From Sequoia sempervirens (taxonomy: Eukaryota; Streptophyta; Pinopsida; Cupressales; Cupressaceae), in the NCBI GenBank assembly GCA_007258455.2, contig VDFB02000001.1, positions 12,744,821-12,808,820 on the forward strand: a DNA stretch of 64,000 bases. The letters are read 5' to 3'. How positions within the stretch are numbered: the first letter of the stretch is position 1; each line of letters begins with the position of its first letter. This document shows, in pieces, positions 11,450 through 21,864 of the stretch. A program made the translations under genes and the position numbers. The notes below the pieces were generated by a model, which was not told where the DNA came from, did not search any database, and saw only the letters and a list, made by a program, of their open reading frames with translations.

Positions 11450-12759
11450 GACATTCCTTGGAACAACCTATTGCACACACTGAAGGACATTTGATGACCA
11501 CTGATCCACCACATCCTCAAGAGAAAGCAAGTCTGTGAAGAAGCATACCGCCTCCCTCTCAATATCCTCAATTTTGTCTAACACCAACCCATTCACATCC
11601 TTAATCATATTAATTCTATTGAAAACCCTCTTTGCTTTCATCGAATTGTGAAAGAATCTTGTGTTTCCATCTTTAGCTTCCAACCATGATTCCCTAGCCT
11701 TGGCCTTCCAAAACTCTTCAATTATGGCCATGACCTTCACTAATATATCATTTAGTTATTTCTCTTTTATGAAATCAACTTGATTCATTCCCCATTTTAT
11801 TACCTTTTCATTCAGCATGGAAAGTTCATCTCCAATTTCCTTTTCCTCCTTTAAGATGTCCTTGAAGTTAGTCTTGTTCCATTCCCTCAGCTTATTCTTC
11901 AAGTGTGACAACCTTCTATAGAAAATGAAACTTTTGGTGCCACCCCTCTTAGGAATATTTTTCTACCATAATTCCATCAAAGCAATTAGTTTTGGGTAGC
12001 GGAGCCACATTCTCTCAAATTTCAAATGGGAGTTCCTTGGTCTATCTGCAATGGTGAATTCCAACTAGACAAGAAAATGGCCTGATAAAGAAACAGGGAG
12101 AATCAAAGACTCGATGTCAATGGAATGCTCCAACCAGTTTGCCGACAAGAGGAACTTGTCCAATCTTTTCATGATGTTGGTGAATCCCTGGTGCCTATTC
12201 ATCTGAGTGAAATTTCCATTTTTGGGGGGCACATCCCAAAGGAAATTGTTCTCCACAAAAATTTTGAAGTCTTTGATCATCAAATTTTTACTTCACAAGC
12301 CACCACTTTTTTCATCCAGCCTTAGAATCTGGCATTGAAGTCCCCCTTCAGCACAATTGTTTCCTCTTTAAAATCATGCATGAACTTTGTCAAACTATCC
12401 CAGTTTTTCCTTTTGTTTTCAATTTTTGTTGGTATGTATACATTGAGTAGGTAAAAGGAAAGGTCGAAGGTCAAGCTCCTAACCATACACTATGTCCAAG
12501 CCTTTGCACCACATTCCTTATCAACTGCCACAGCCCCATGATTCCATAGAACACCAAGCCCACCTGAACTGCCATGAGCATCCACAAACCACCCATTCCA
12601 TTTTTTACAGTGTCTTAGAAAGAAGCCAACCTCATCACCATTCAGCTTGGTCTCTTGAAGAATCACAATATCTTCCATCAACCTAATTAATTTACGCTTC
12701 ACCAAGCACCACTTGTTAGGGGCGTTTAAGCCCCTAACATTCCATGAGGCTATCCACAT
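11450..12759 (-). pseudogene. LINE ORF2 fragment: AP-type endonuclease and start of the RT linker
   Basis: This is the minus-strand remnant of an L1-type non-LTR retrotransposon ORF2. The ATG at 12759 gives MWIASWNVRGLN and ILQETKLNG, the N-terminus of the apurinic-type endonuclease. KGDFNA, RLDKFLLSANW and SGHF (normally SDH) follow in order at about 12330, 12150 and 12080. Further left is WLEAKDGNTRFFHNSMKAKR, the conserved segment before the reverse transcriptase. Several stops interrupt the frame. The reverse transcriptase itself is missing because the element is cut at 11450 by the LTR-like sequence. Confidence 0.85.
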
Positions 12760-13430
12760 TGGTTGCCAAGGGAGGAAATTCCCCCCTTGGACCTCAAAAA
12801 ATACTCTTTAATATTCGGTAGACCCTATTCCACTAAAACTTCATCCCACTTTTGTTGATTGGTTTTTCCTCCCCTACTTTTTTTGATACCACCACAACCC
12901 TTTGCAGATTTGGCTAATGTTTCTAACATCCACTATTCCTAGCTCCTCATTTTCTTCACCACCAATATCAGACCAGGCTTCATCAACAAACCCTTGATAG
13001 AGGTTGTCCACTTTTGTGATAGAAACCTCCAACCCAACACTACACGTGTTTTCTTTCACCATGGGATTACCTTGAGCATGATCACCTACTAGAGTATGAG
13101 ATGGATCAACAATTTTTGGCTTCCTCTACCAAGACATAGGGGTTGAACGAGCATAATTCAAAACAAAGTGTTTCCTACTCTTGCACTGAGTGTAGAAGAA
13201 TTTTCTTTCCTCCAATTCAATCTCTTGAACCCAAATCCTGACTAAAGTCTTGATTTTAATGGTCATCAGGAGCCTTCTCATGGTGATCAATTTAACATAG
13301 GAAAAATGCACAAAGTTGCCATTCCCCATTGTCGAGGTTGATAGCATGTCCAAGACAGTCATGGATCTTGTATAGGGTTTCTCCCGACTAGAATTCAAAA
13401 GGTAGGTAATACAAGCATACCCAAATGGGA
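12760..13430 (-). pseudogene. LINE ORF1 C-terminal fragment
   Basis: Upstream of the ORF2 endonuclease on the same strand are decayed open stretches (13126-13398 and 12874-13062). The first resembles the gag-like ORF1 of plant L1 elements (segments such as GNFVHFSYVKLITMRRLL and CKSRKHFVLNYARS). Position and strand support the call; sequence similarity alone is weak. Confidence 0.45.
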
Positions 13431-14820
13431 CCCAGGTATGGGTCGGTGTCTGTGGGATTGAAGATTTTATCTATTTATATTAATATATATATTATATGTT
13501 ATAAATATTATAATCTTTTGTATTTTAACCATTTATTTTTTATATTGGATTTTGATCTATCAATCACTATGTTTTATTCACCATTAGAACTTCAAAATAA
13601 TTGATTCAAAACGTGGCCCATAAAAATTCTTAATGGGTTTCAATTATTTCGGTGCACGATACCATCAATGAACTTTTCAAGCTGGTTTGGACACAAACAA
13701 GCAAAGGTAATGGTACATTTTGTTTCCATTTTTTTTGTGCCTCTAATATATTTTGATATGGGTGGTCATGAAACTAGTAATTATGCATATATGCAATTAA
13801 TATATCTCTCATGAGTTCACATTGCTACCTCCCTTGTTAGAATGCTCAAAAAGAGGAGGGAAAAGGTGAACTAGAGGGCATAAAATATCATAAATAGTAT
13901 AATCCATAAGTGTTTACTCATCATTCATGGACTTTGGAAAAATCATACCACCTATAATCATTGTTGTTAATATTTAACAATTATTAATTTGAATGAAAAA
14001 CTTTAGTTGCACTTGTGTCTACTATGAATCAAACCTATAATTTAATATAATATATTTTACTTTTTAATATTTATATATTATATATATTAAATTAAAAATA
14101 AATAACATGTAATAAATAATCATTTAATATATAACAAATTATATTAATAATAAGAGAAAAAACATTACCAACATGTAATATCTAACTTTAATTATTTATA
14201 GTATTTATTATATTTATAAAATTTATTTAATATATAATTATTCACAATATAACATTTATTAAATATATTATTTATTTAAAAGTTAATGATTAAAATTAGA
14301 TTTATAGTTATGATAGTGTTACAATCATAATTGGGGTTAGAGATAAGTTTAGGATTAGGATAATGGTTTAGAACTTATTATTAGGGTTAGAGTTGGTGTT
14401 ATGATTAGAATTAAGGATAGAATTAGAGTTATAATGTGAGTTAGGATCAAGGTTAGATCATACAAATAACTAATTAACAAGACTAAAACACTATAATTAA
14501 CAAAAATTACATTTATTTTTATTCACATTAATAAAACTTACATTTAATTTTATCAAATCTAAAAACAATAATTACAATACTATAAAAACAAGTAGTCACT
14601 ACCCAACACTTGTTTTTTAAAATTTAAATATTTGAAAATTAAATTGTAATAGATTCTTGAAAGAGGATATCTCTAATATCTCTACATATATTTTATATAG
14701 ATTTTCTTAAAGATATATAATAGTCCTAGCTTAAAACAAATTTGAAAAACTATAAGCAACTACATAGGACCTGCTATGAATCTCGCTTCCCCCTGTAAAC
14801 AATTAATTTTTTTTTTATAC
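13431..14820. other. AT-rich gene-free interval with degenerate TTAGGGTTAG-like stretch
   Basis: This lies between the LINE and the mTERF gene. 13980-14280 is nearly all A/T. 14325-14460 carries loosely repeated GGTTAGAGTT/TTAGGATTAG phrases. No coding frame or clear promoter for the downstream gene could be picked out. Confidence 0.5.
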
Positions 14821-14888
14821 TTTTTGATACAATAATCTTGAAAAATGTAAATCACTGGAAACAAATCTCTAGTCATTGCACGAAAACC

Positions 14889-16055
14889 ATGTTATACCCC
14901 AATCTATTTGATATACACCCATTCCATTCTCACAAACAGTTTACTAAGGGTCGATTTCATTCTCGCACTACTCTGTCAAGCCTTGCCATTACCAATGGCC
15001 ATACGCAGAACCTCTTCTCAGACTTTTCCTCCACCAAATATAACATGTCTGAGGTTGATATCACTCGGATGTACAGATGGGCCCCCTTTTTGTAGAATCT
15101 TCGAACCCTTGACAAAGTTGAGCAGTTTAGTCATAATTTGAAGAAACACGGCTTCACTGATGTCCAAATTGCCAAAATAATGAGGAGGCACCCCTTATTA
15201 TTTGGCTTTTCAGAAACAAAATTGGAACCCAAGATCAAGTTTCTAGAAGAATTTGGTTTTGAGGGTGAAACTCTGACGAAGATTTTGACGTGCAATCTAG
15301 TGATCTTGAATGTCAGCCTCAAGAAAGGCCTTATTCCCAAGATGATGTTTCTGAAGAGCATATTTGAGCCCCAAGACGTCCTCATTAAAGTCGTGTTCAA
15401 AGCACCACAACTTCTTGGTTATAACCTGGAGAAGACCTTGAAGCCCTCACTTGCTTTCTGGGAGGGTTTTGGCTTAAGTAGGGAGGAACTCTCTAAATTC
15501 TTATGGATGGATTTGCAAGCACTGTCATGCACTTCTATAACGCCTGCTCAAGTTGTTCTCATTCAGGACATTAGCCTTGACAAAGGAAGCAAATTGTTCA
15601 AATACATTTTACATACAGTGACTATCAACCGCATGGAAACGTTAGAGGCCAGGATAGAGAATTTAAAATCCTGGGGTCTCTCAGTTGAGGAAACCTGGCG
15701 ACTATTTAGGGTTGCTCCGTTAGTCTTAGATTTCTCCAAGGAAAATGTTAGTGAAAAGATGAACTTTGTAGTTAATCATTTGGAGGTCCTTGCAAATTTT
15801 GTTTTGAAGCATCCTTACTTGTTGCAAAAGAGTGTTGAATGGTATATGAGGCCCAAGTTTCTAGTTTGGCATAAAATCAAGTCCACCACTAGGCTCGGTC
15901 TTTCTATTTTCAAGGTATTGTTGATGACAGAGGAATGTTTTGTTGACAAGATTATAGAAGGGCATCCTGACTCTGAAACTCTGTGGACAATATATGAAAA
16001 TGTCGTTTCTGGTGCCCCTAACGACACAAAGAGATCAAGCGGAATTACACAGTGA
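14889..16055 (+). pseudogene. mTERF-family organelle transcription-factor gene with one premature stop
   Basis: Plant mTERF proteins are nuclear-encoded, enter mitochondria or plastids and bind organelle nucleic acid through stacked ~30-residue helical repeats. Here one continuous frame of 389 codons begins at an ATG at 14889. The first ~60 residues are rich in Ser, Thr, His and Arg, as in an organelle targeting peptide. From about residue 84 the mTERF repeats follow, with typical phrases (HGFTDVQIAKIMRRHPLL, FLEEFGFEGETLTKIL, HPYLLQKSVEWYMRPK), to a normal TGA at 16053-16055. Total length fits plant family members. The only lesion is TAG at 15093-15095 (codon 69), between targeting region and repeats. 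The paralogous fragment at 34459 keeps CAG there, so this is probably a C-to-T change. A start after the stop would lack the targeting peptide. No intron is apparent, which is common in this family. Confidence 0.85.
15093..15095 (+). other. In-frame TAG in mTERF gene
   Basis: The reading WAPFL-stop-NLRTLDKVEQF is open on both sides. The aligned position of the second mTERF copy reads WAPYLQNLQTL, so Gln is the inferred ancestral residue. Confidence 0.85.
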
Positions 16056-16396
16056 GAGCCAGGACTCCAAAACCACAAAAAACTTATTTGTATGCTCTTT
16101 GACAGTAGGCGGCCAGGCCTTTCTCATCTAGGTGTTGGCTGTGATCATTTTACTTTCCTGGAGGCACCATATTCAACGTCAGGTGTGACAATATTATTTC
16201 CTCTGTCATTTGTTCTGTGTGTAATTTCTCTTCAAGAGAGGTATGCATGGAGATTATTGAATGTTTAAAATAAACTTCTAATTGGTTTCATTTCACCCAT
16301 TCAGTGTGATTTAATAGGTGTTTTTAAATAGCTAGAAGTTTTGTATTAACTAAAATCCATTTCAGAAATTGCAGCATTATGCTTAGAATGTAATGA

Positions 16397-16752
16397 TGTC
16401 AGAGCAACAAGGAGTGAACCATTATACATAATGTATTAAGAAAAATAGGGTAGAACAGAGCAATATAAACCTTCAGCAAATTAAATAGAGACAAAACACC
16501 AAACACACAGAGACAATGAAAGTACGTGGTTCACCAATCAATTGGCTACATCTACGGGAAAAAGTTGGTGTTTTTTAATTCCTGTATGATAACAACAGCA
16601 ATACATAAGTTTTTTTGTAATGCATCTTTAATGTCTCTTCATTAATAATTTATAGAGAACGGTCAATGAAGTTGAAGGGACAGAGGGAAAAAGAAGAGAC
16701 ACAAAAGACAAAGGGAATGTGAAGATGAATGGTTCGACTTCACAACCAAACA
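16397..16752 (-). mobile_element. Probable 3' LTR of the minus-strand copia element
   Basis: On the minus strand the pol coding tail is followed by a purine tract (AAATGGGAGA) and then TGTTTGGTTG, the usual copia arrangement of polypurine tract and LTR start. A TATAAATTATT box lies at about 16644-16658. The assigned far end (...GCTCTGACA) satisfies TG...CA but was not verified against a second LTR. The segment lies about 340 bp downstream of the mTERF stop. Confidence 0.55.
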
Positions 16753-16829
16753 ATCTCCCATTTGAAGTCTGATCCATTGTTGCGAGTAAACAAGATTAGA
16801 AGGGACCACCCACTTTCCCATGCTTATTG

Positions 16830-17274
16830 TCACATGTTTACCAAACCAAGAGAATCTTTGCAGAACTCCATCCTCTCTTTTGAAACGACCTTAGTAAAGG
16901 CATCTACAAAATTCAGGATAGTATGTATCTTCTCCAATTTCAGCTTATCTTGTTCAAGGAAACTTTGAATAAAATGATATCGAAGCTCTATGTGCTTTGT
17001 TCGTGAATGAAAGGTTGGATTTTTTTCAACTGAATTGCACTTTTGATGTCACTGTACAAAATGAAATCTAGTTGTCTACAATCTAATTAAGCTAATAACC
17101 GTTGTAACATCCACATTAGATTCTTCAATAATTTCAATATATTTTGTTTTGGTAGTGGAGATAGCTACCATGTTTTGTAATCTAGAATCCAGTTGATCGC
17201 TACCTCTGCAAAAGTAAACACATACCTAATGGTAGATTGTCTCTTATCCAAGTCACGAGCCATGTCATAGTCAA
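16830..17274 (-). pseudogene. Copia pol C-terminus (RNase H, 3' part)
   Basis: The minus strand reads DYDMARDLDKRQSTIRYVFTF, then a stretch matching FHSRTKHIELRYHFI and KLEKIHTILNFVDAFTK, ending at a stop at 16830-16832. These are standard landmarks of the Ty1/copia RNase H domain and pol terminus. The frame is interrupted by stops and small shifts. The domain is cut at 17274 by the Gypsy LTR and resumes at about 31540. Confidence 0.9.
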
Positions 17275-18885
17275 TGTCATGTCCCCACAAAGTGCATCAC
17301 TAAATCTGGGCCGACCAGTATAAAGAGTTAAATAAATTAATGAAAGAATAAAATCATTTTTACCTATAGGTACCTGACCTTGTCTCCATACATGTTGGCC
17401 AACTATATTAGCAGCTCTAAGCCAACCATGTAGGTATTCAATCACCCAAAAAGAAAGAAGACAACGAATTATCTACAGGGGGAGATGTTGAGATTAAGGC
17501 TAAGATAAGGGAGCAACTCATTCTGTTAAAAATATTCCTAAACTAATCAATAATAATATATTTTATTTGTGTAAGATGACGCAACAAGGGAAAATAGGTG
17601 GCCGACCCAGGGAAAAATAATGGCAAATGGTTTATGTAAAGATGGGCTGACTTAAGTAATAAAAGCTAGCACTTAGTTAATTAAAGGCAGCGATTAGTAA
17701 TGTGCAAATGCAGCGCTTGAGTTTGAGGGACATGTCCCTTACCAGGGGACAAATAGGCTGAATAGTTATGTCCCATCCTCCACCGTGGGGGAATATATAG
17801 GGAGGGACATTTTCAAAGGAGAATAATAAAAAAAAATGTTAATATCTTCTAAATATTAAATCAGCAATCATCTTCAGAAACACATTCATTATTCAGGCAG
17901 CAAATATTGCAGTATATTAGAAAGGGTCAGATCTGGATATTGATAGTAGTTAAGGAATACAACAGAAATAATCAATCAACAGCATAAACTCTCATATATA
18001 TGCAACAAATTCAATCAGAATAATAACATAATCAATTATGTGCTATGCAAGATAGTTGTTTTATGCTTATTTATCAGATAAATGAAGATGTGAATATATA
18101 TACATATAATTGTACCAATTAAACACTGCTATAATTTCTTATTATGTATCATTGTAGCATATATTTACTGATATTATGAACAGTGATATGATTTTTATTT
18201 GACAATAATTGGTCATGAAGGGATGAGGAAGGAATGGAAAGGGGGGGGGACTGTAAATGATTCCTCACTAGGTATGACGCATCATGATGATGGTTAAGGG
18301 CCATTGGTTAAGGACCACATGAGGCCAAGGAGGATAAGGTCATATCCTTGGGCCTAGGGTTGAGGATCAAGGGCACCCTATTGGAGCCTCCCTACTATCC
18401 CCAATTGAATCAATTGTTGAAGTAAGTAAAGAAGGATCTTCAATCATAAGAGGAGGGTTTGGCATGATGGAGGGGAATGGTGTAAATCCCTCACTAGGTA
18501 CACCACCTCATGATGATTGTTAAGGACCATTGGTTAAGGACCACATGAGGCCATAGAGGATAAGGTCCTACTGTTGGACCTAGGATAGAGGATACTTGGT
18601 GCACCTCATCATCTCCTCTAGAATCCTCATTATGGTTGAGCCCACATAATCATTGGGATTTGTTATAATGATATATATAATCTCTCTTAGACCTAGAATT
18701 AAATGTATTTCATGGGATTATGTCTGTCATATCTATCTAATGTGGTTGCAGGTTTCCATAACCAAATTTACATCATCTCAATTTTGAGTAGGGAATTATA
18801 TCTTTAACTACAATTTGCTATTGGTTTCATTTGGAATTGTGATTTCAGGGTAAAGTATAAGGTGATCCCAAAAGGGGACATTACA
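17275..18885 (+). repeat. 5' LTR of the Gypsy-type element
   Basis: It starts TGTCATGTCCCC and ends GGGGACATTACA. A TATATAG box at 17794-17800 is the likely promoter. A 14 bp perfect palindrome, AGGGACATGTCCCT (17726-17739), sits 55 bp upstream of it and is kept in the other LTR. Two related phrases containing TCCTCACTAGGTA(T/C)G and GTTAAGGACCACATGAGGCC recur at about 18260-18330 and 18485-18560, an internal imperfect duplication. Confidence 0.85.
17726..17800 (+). promoter_or_regulatory. LTR core promoter: palindrome plus TATA box
   Basis: The palindrome AGGGACATGTCCCT is followed after 54 bp by TATATAG. The same pair occurs in the 3' LTR (30354-30367 and 30420-30426). Position in the LTR suggests a transcription start just downstream; any regulator of the palindrome is unknown. 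Confidence 0.5.
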
Positions 18886-18887
18886 AG

Positions 18888-18900
18888 TGGTATCAAAGCA
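18888..18900 (+). other. Primer-binding site (initiator tRNA-Met type)
   Basis: TGGTATCAAAGCA lies two bases past the LTR end plus A/G. The plant consensus is TGGTATCAGAGC, so one position differs. Confidence 0.8.
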
Positions 18901-18994
18901 TGTTCCTGCCAGCCTACGTGACATACCTACTTCAACTTCCATTCAATTAGAATTAATTATTCAACCTTTTTCGTAGGCCAATAATGCATTTCTA

Positions 18995-19460
18995 TATGCG
19001 TGTTCCTTCCATGTGTATACTTTGTAACTTACGTATTCATGTGAATACTTTGTGAGTTACGTGTATTCGTATGTATACTTCATGACTTACGTGTATTCAT
19101 GACAATACTTTGTGACTTACATGTATCCATGAGTGTACTTTTTCACTTACATATATTCAAGTATGTACTTTGTGACTTACATGTATTTAAGTGTATACTT
19201 TGTTACTTACGTGTATTCAAGTGTATACTTTGTGACTTACGTGTAATCAAGTGTATACTTTTTGAATTGCGAGTATTTGAGTGTATACTTCATGACTTAC
19301 GTGTATTTATGTTCATGCTTCTTGTATTACGTATATTCATGTGTATGCTTCATGCTTCCTATATTCATGCATCCTGTGTATACTTCATGTATTACGTGTA
19401 TGCTTCATGCCCCATACCTCATGTATTATGTGTATGCTTCATGCTTTATGTGCATGCTTC
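18995..19460 (+). repeat. 30 bp minisatellite in the element leader
   Basis: Tandem units approximate ACTTACGTGTATTCAAGTGT plus ATACTTTGTG. About twelve are recognisable, decaying to shorter TGTATGCTTCATGC phrases at the right. Because 30 is a multiple of three, the array is open in several frames and gives a 158-residue ORF (19099-19575) of repeated CDLRVFKCIL-like decapeptides. I treat that as an artefact. Confidence 0.85.
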
Positions 19461-19724
19461 GTATCTTATATGTATTTATGTGCCCTTCACATGCATGCTA
19501 CATGTATTAAGTTTATCCATGTGTTGCTTTATGCTAGATGTGTCTTCAACAAGATTACTCCTTGTGTGTTTATGATTAAAAATTATGAAAATATTAAAAA
19601 CTTTGTCAAAATGCTTCCTGAGTTGAGAAGCACTAATGAGATAACTTATCTAAAATTGAATAATGTAGAGCTGTAACTATTGAACGGAAAGGGTGTGACT
19701 CCCTCAAACTTGCAATATAAAAGG

Positions 19725-19940
19725 TATTAAAATAATAAATGTAATATTAATGGTCATCTTAGCTATTTTAGGTAAATTAGTTGTCTTTTTTGTAACTGCT
19801 CTATCTTCATCTTTTTTTTAGCTTCTTTAGATTGTTAGTTTCTTCTAGAAACATGGTTTTCTAAAAAATTTCAATATAAGGAGATTCCCTCTCCATTTTG
19901 TAATATGAAATTCAAATTACGAATATTAATAAATTTATCA
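19725..19940 (+). repeat. 5' LTR of gag-only copia element
   Basis: It contains CTTCTAGAAACATGG and AAGGAGATTCCCTCTCC phrases and an ATATAAGG box near its 3' part. It starts TA rather than TG, as does its partner LTR, so the change predates insertion or is shared by the source copy. Confidence 0.88.
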
Positions 19941-20835
19941 TGGTATCAGAGCCGCTTGACCCTAGTTAGTTGTTTGAAGTTTTTTTTTAGAAGATAAATT
20001 GAGGGTTTTGTGGTTCGTGAGATTCGTGTAGGGTTTTTTGTAAAATCGCGACCTTTTCTAGATTGCATGTCTCTTGGCATGACTCCCTGGTTGTGTTTCG
20101 TCCATTTCTTTGGGCATGTTTTCTCTCTAGCAACATTATGAGCCGTGCGACTTCTGGTTTTGTTCTTCTGGTGGATGCGATTCTATTATCTACATTTTTC
20201 GTCATTCTTTTTGGCTTCACATTTTTTGCACAATTTATTGGAGGTCGTGTCTAATTTTTTCAGAAGTTTCCACAATGGTCTGGTCTTTCTACGTGCGACC
20301 TATGTCTTTTTGCACGTCTAGGGTTCATAACAGGATTTATTCCTGCGTGACCTGCCATTGTTTTTTTTTTCCTGGGCACGTTTTTGAAGACTTCTTGGTG
20401 CGATTTATGGGTTTTTCAAGACGATTTCTAGGTTGGTCTTTGATTTTTTTGGGTGGTGTTCAAGGTGATTTTTTTATGGCAACTTGAGAGTTATTGTTTT
20501 TGGAGCTAGTTTTAACAAATTTTCTGGAAAAAATAAAAAATTGTCAAAGAGTTTTCAAAAAAAAATTCTTAAAAAATTTACAAGAGTTTTTGAATTTTTT
20601 TGTTGTCTTTCAGAAGTTTTTTGGAGGATTTTTATTTGAAAAAAAAAATCTTATAGAGTTTTCGAGGGTTTTTCTAAAAAATCTTACAATTTATGAGTGT
20701 CTTTTTCATAAGATTTTTGAAAAATTGGGTGTTGTGCCAATTGATTGTCCTGTGTTTTGCCAACTGATCACAAAGTTACCTCATTTTTGGCGCTTTGGAA
20801 AATGGGAGGGATGGAAACTTTGACCAATGTTATCT

Positions 20836-21540
20836 TGGAAAGTTTGTAGAGGTTCAATGGAAAGAATTACAACACATGGAAGCAAAGGATGGTTACTATC
20901 TTTGAGTACTAATGTTTGGATGCACTTGTTCTAGGTATACAAGTTTGTCCCAATACTGTTGGGAAGGATCAGGACAAGTATGATGGAGTTAATAGGGAGG
21001 CATTCATGCTTCTTAAATTATCTATCACCAATGAGATGTTACTAGAAATATCGTTCGATAAATTTGCTACGAAGATCTAGAAGCATTTGAAAAATCTTCA
21101 TGAGACCTCAAACAAGGGAAGGGCTTTCTTTTTGAAGAATATTCTTTTCTCTATTATGATGGATAACCAAGTGTCTTTGCAAGAGCACTTGATGAAAATA
21201 AAAAAATATTTACGATCAACTCGAGGCCATTGGTTGTACGATGGAAGAGCAGGATATGGTGGTGATCGGTTTGAAGATTTTGTTGCATTCCTACGAGCAC
21301 TTAATTGAGTAGTTTGGGAGAAATAGTGAGTCTCCTAGTGTTGAACAAGCATTTACTACCAAGGATGTTAGCAAAGGCAAGTCCCCTTTGCAAAAAGGAT
21401 GAGACGATTCAAAGGAGAGCTCCAAGAAGAAGTCTATTACTCGCCATTACTGTGGGAACATTGATCATATACAGAGGTATTGCAAAAAATGGTTGGTTGA
21501 AGAGATTCCAACTAGGAAGCATCTCAACAAAGTGCTCTAG
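20836..21540 (+). pseudogene. Copia gag (UBN2-type) with degenerate zinc knuckle
   Basis: Gag forms the virus-like particle that packages element RNA. The frame opens with FNGKNYNTWKQRMVTIFEY, the usual start of plant copia gag. It continues through REAFMLLKLSITNEML, KHLKNLHETSNKGRAFFLK and DNQVSLQEHLMKIK. After a frame change, HYCGNIDHIQRYC at about 21440-21475 is a CCHC knuckle whose first Cys is replaced. Two in-frame stops (after FEY, and before KHLKNLHE) and one frameshift make it non-functional. The stretch 19980-20830 upstream is T-rich leader; its small ORFs show no domain. Confidence 0.85.
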
Positions 21541-21646
21541 TGGTAGAGAAAACTGAGTAGAAGGAGTCTACATACTATGCATTTTGATGACCAACACAAT
21601 TTGGGTAGACTTAGTTTTTGTTTGTAAGATGACCATTGAGGGAGGG

Positions 21647-21859
21647 TATTAAAATAATAAATGTAATATTAATGTTCATCTTAGCTATTTTAGGTAAATT
21701 GGTTGTCTTTTTTGTAATTTCTCTGTCTTCATCTTTTTTTTAGCTTCTTTCTATCAGTTTCTTCTAGAAACATGGTTTTCTAAAAAAATTCTATGTAAGG
21801 AGATTCCCTCTCCATTTTGTAATATGAAAATCAAATTACAAATATCAATAAATTTATCA
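21647..21859 (+). repeat. 3' LTR of gag-only copia element
   Basis: It is nearly identical to 19725-19940 with a few substitutions and short indels, and is preceded directly by the polypurine tract and followed by the AAAGG duplication. Confidence 0.88.
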
Positions 21860-21864
21860 AAAGG

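Larger units (their letters stand above)
19725..21859 (+). mobile_element. Complete gag-only (non-autonomous) Ty1/copia element
   Basis: The two LTRs are 216 bp (19725-19940) and 213 bp (21647-21859). They start TATTAAAATAATAAATG and end AATTTATCA. A 5 bp target duplication AAAGG is present at 19720-19724 and 21860-21864. The PBS TGGTATCAGAGCC (19941-19953) touches the left LTR, and the polypurine tract TGAGGGAGGG (21637-21646) touches the right one. The 1.7 kb interior holds only a copia-type gag and a long leader; no protease, integrase or reverse transcriptase fits in the space. It is inserted in the interior of the larger Gypsy-type element, so it is younger than that insertion. Confidence 0.9.

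Noticed and set aside
17200..17445. 81-residue minus ORF, similar to one at 29823-30146
   Set aside because: The similarity is simply the shared start of the two LTRs; no protein family fits and the outer parts differ.
17470..17500. AGGGGGAGATGTTGAG looked like a polypurine tract followed by an LTR start
   Set aside because: It lies inside the 1611 bp LTR in both copies; the better-supported LTR ends are TGTCATGTCCCC and GGGGACATTACA.
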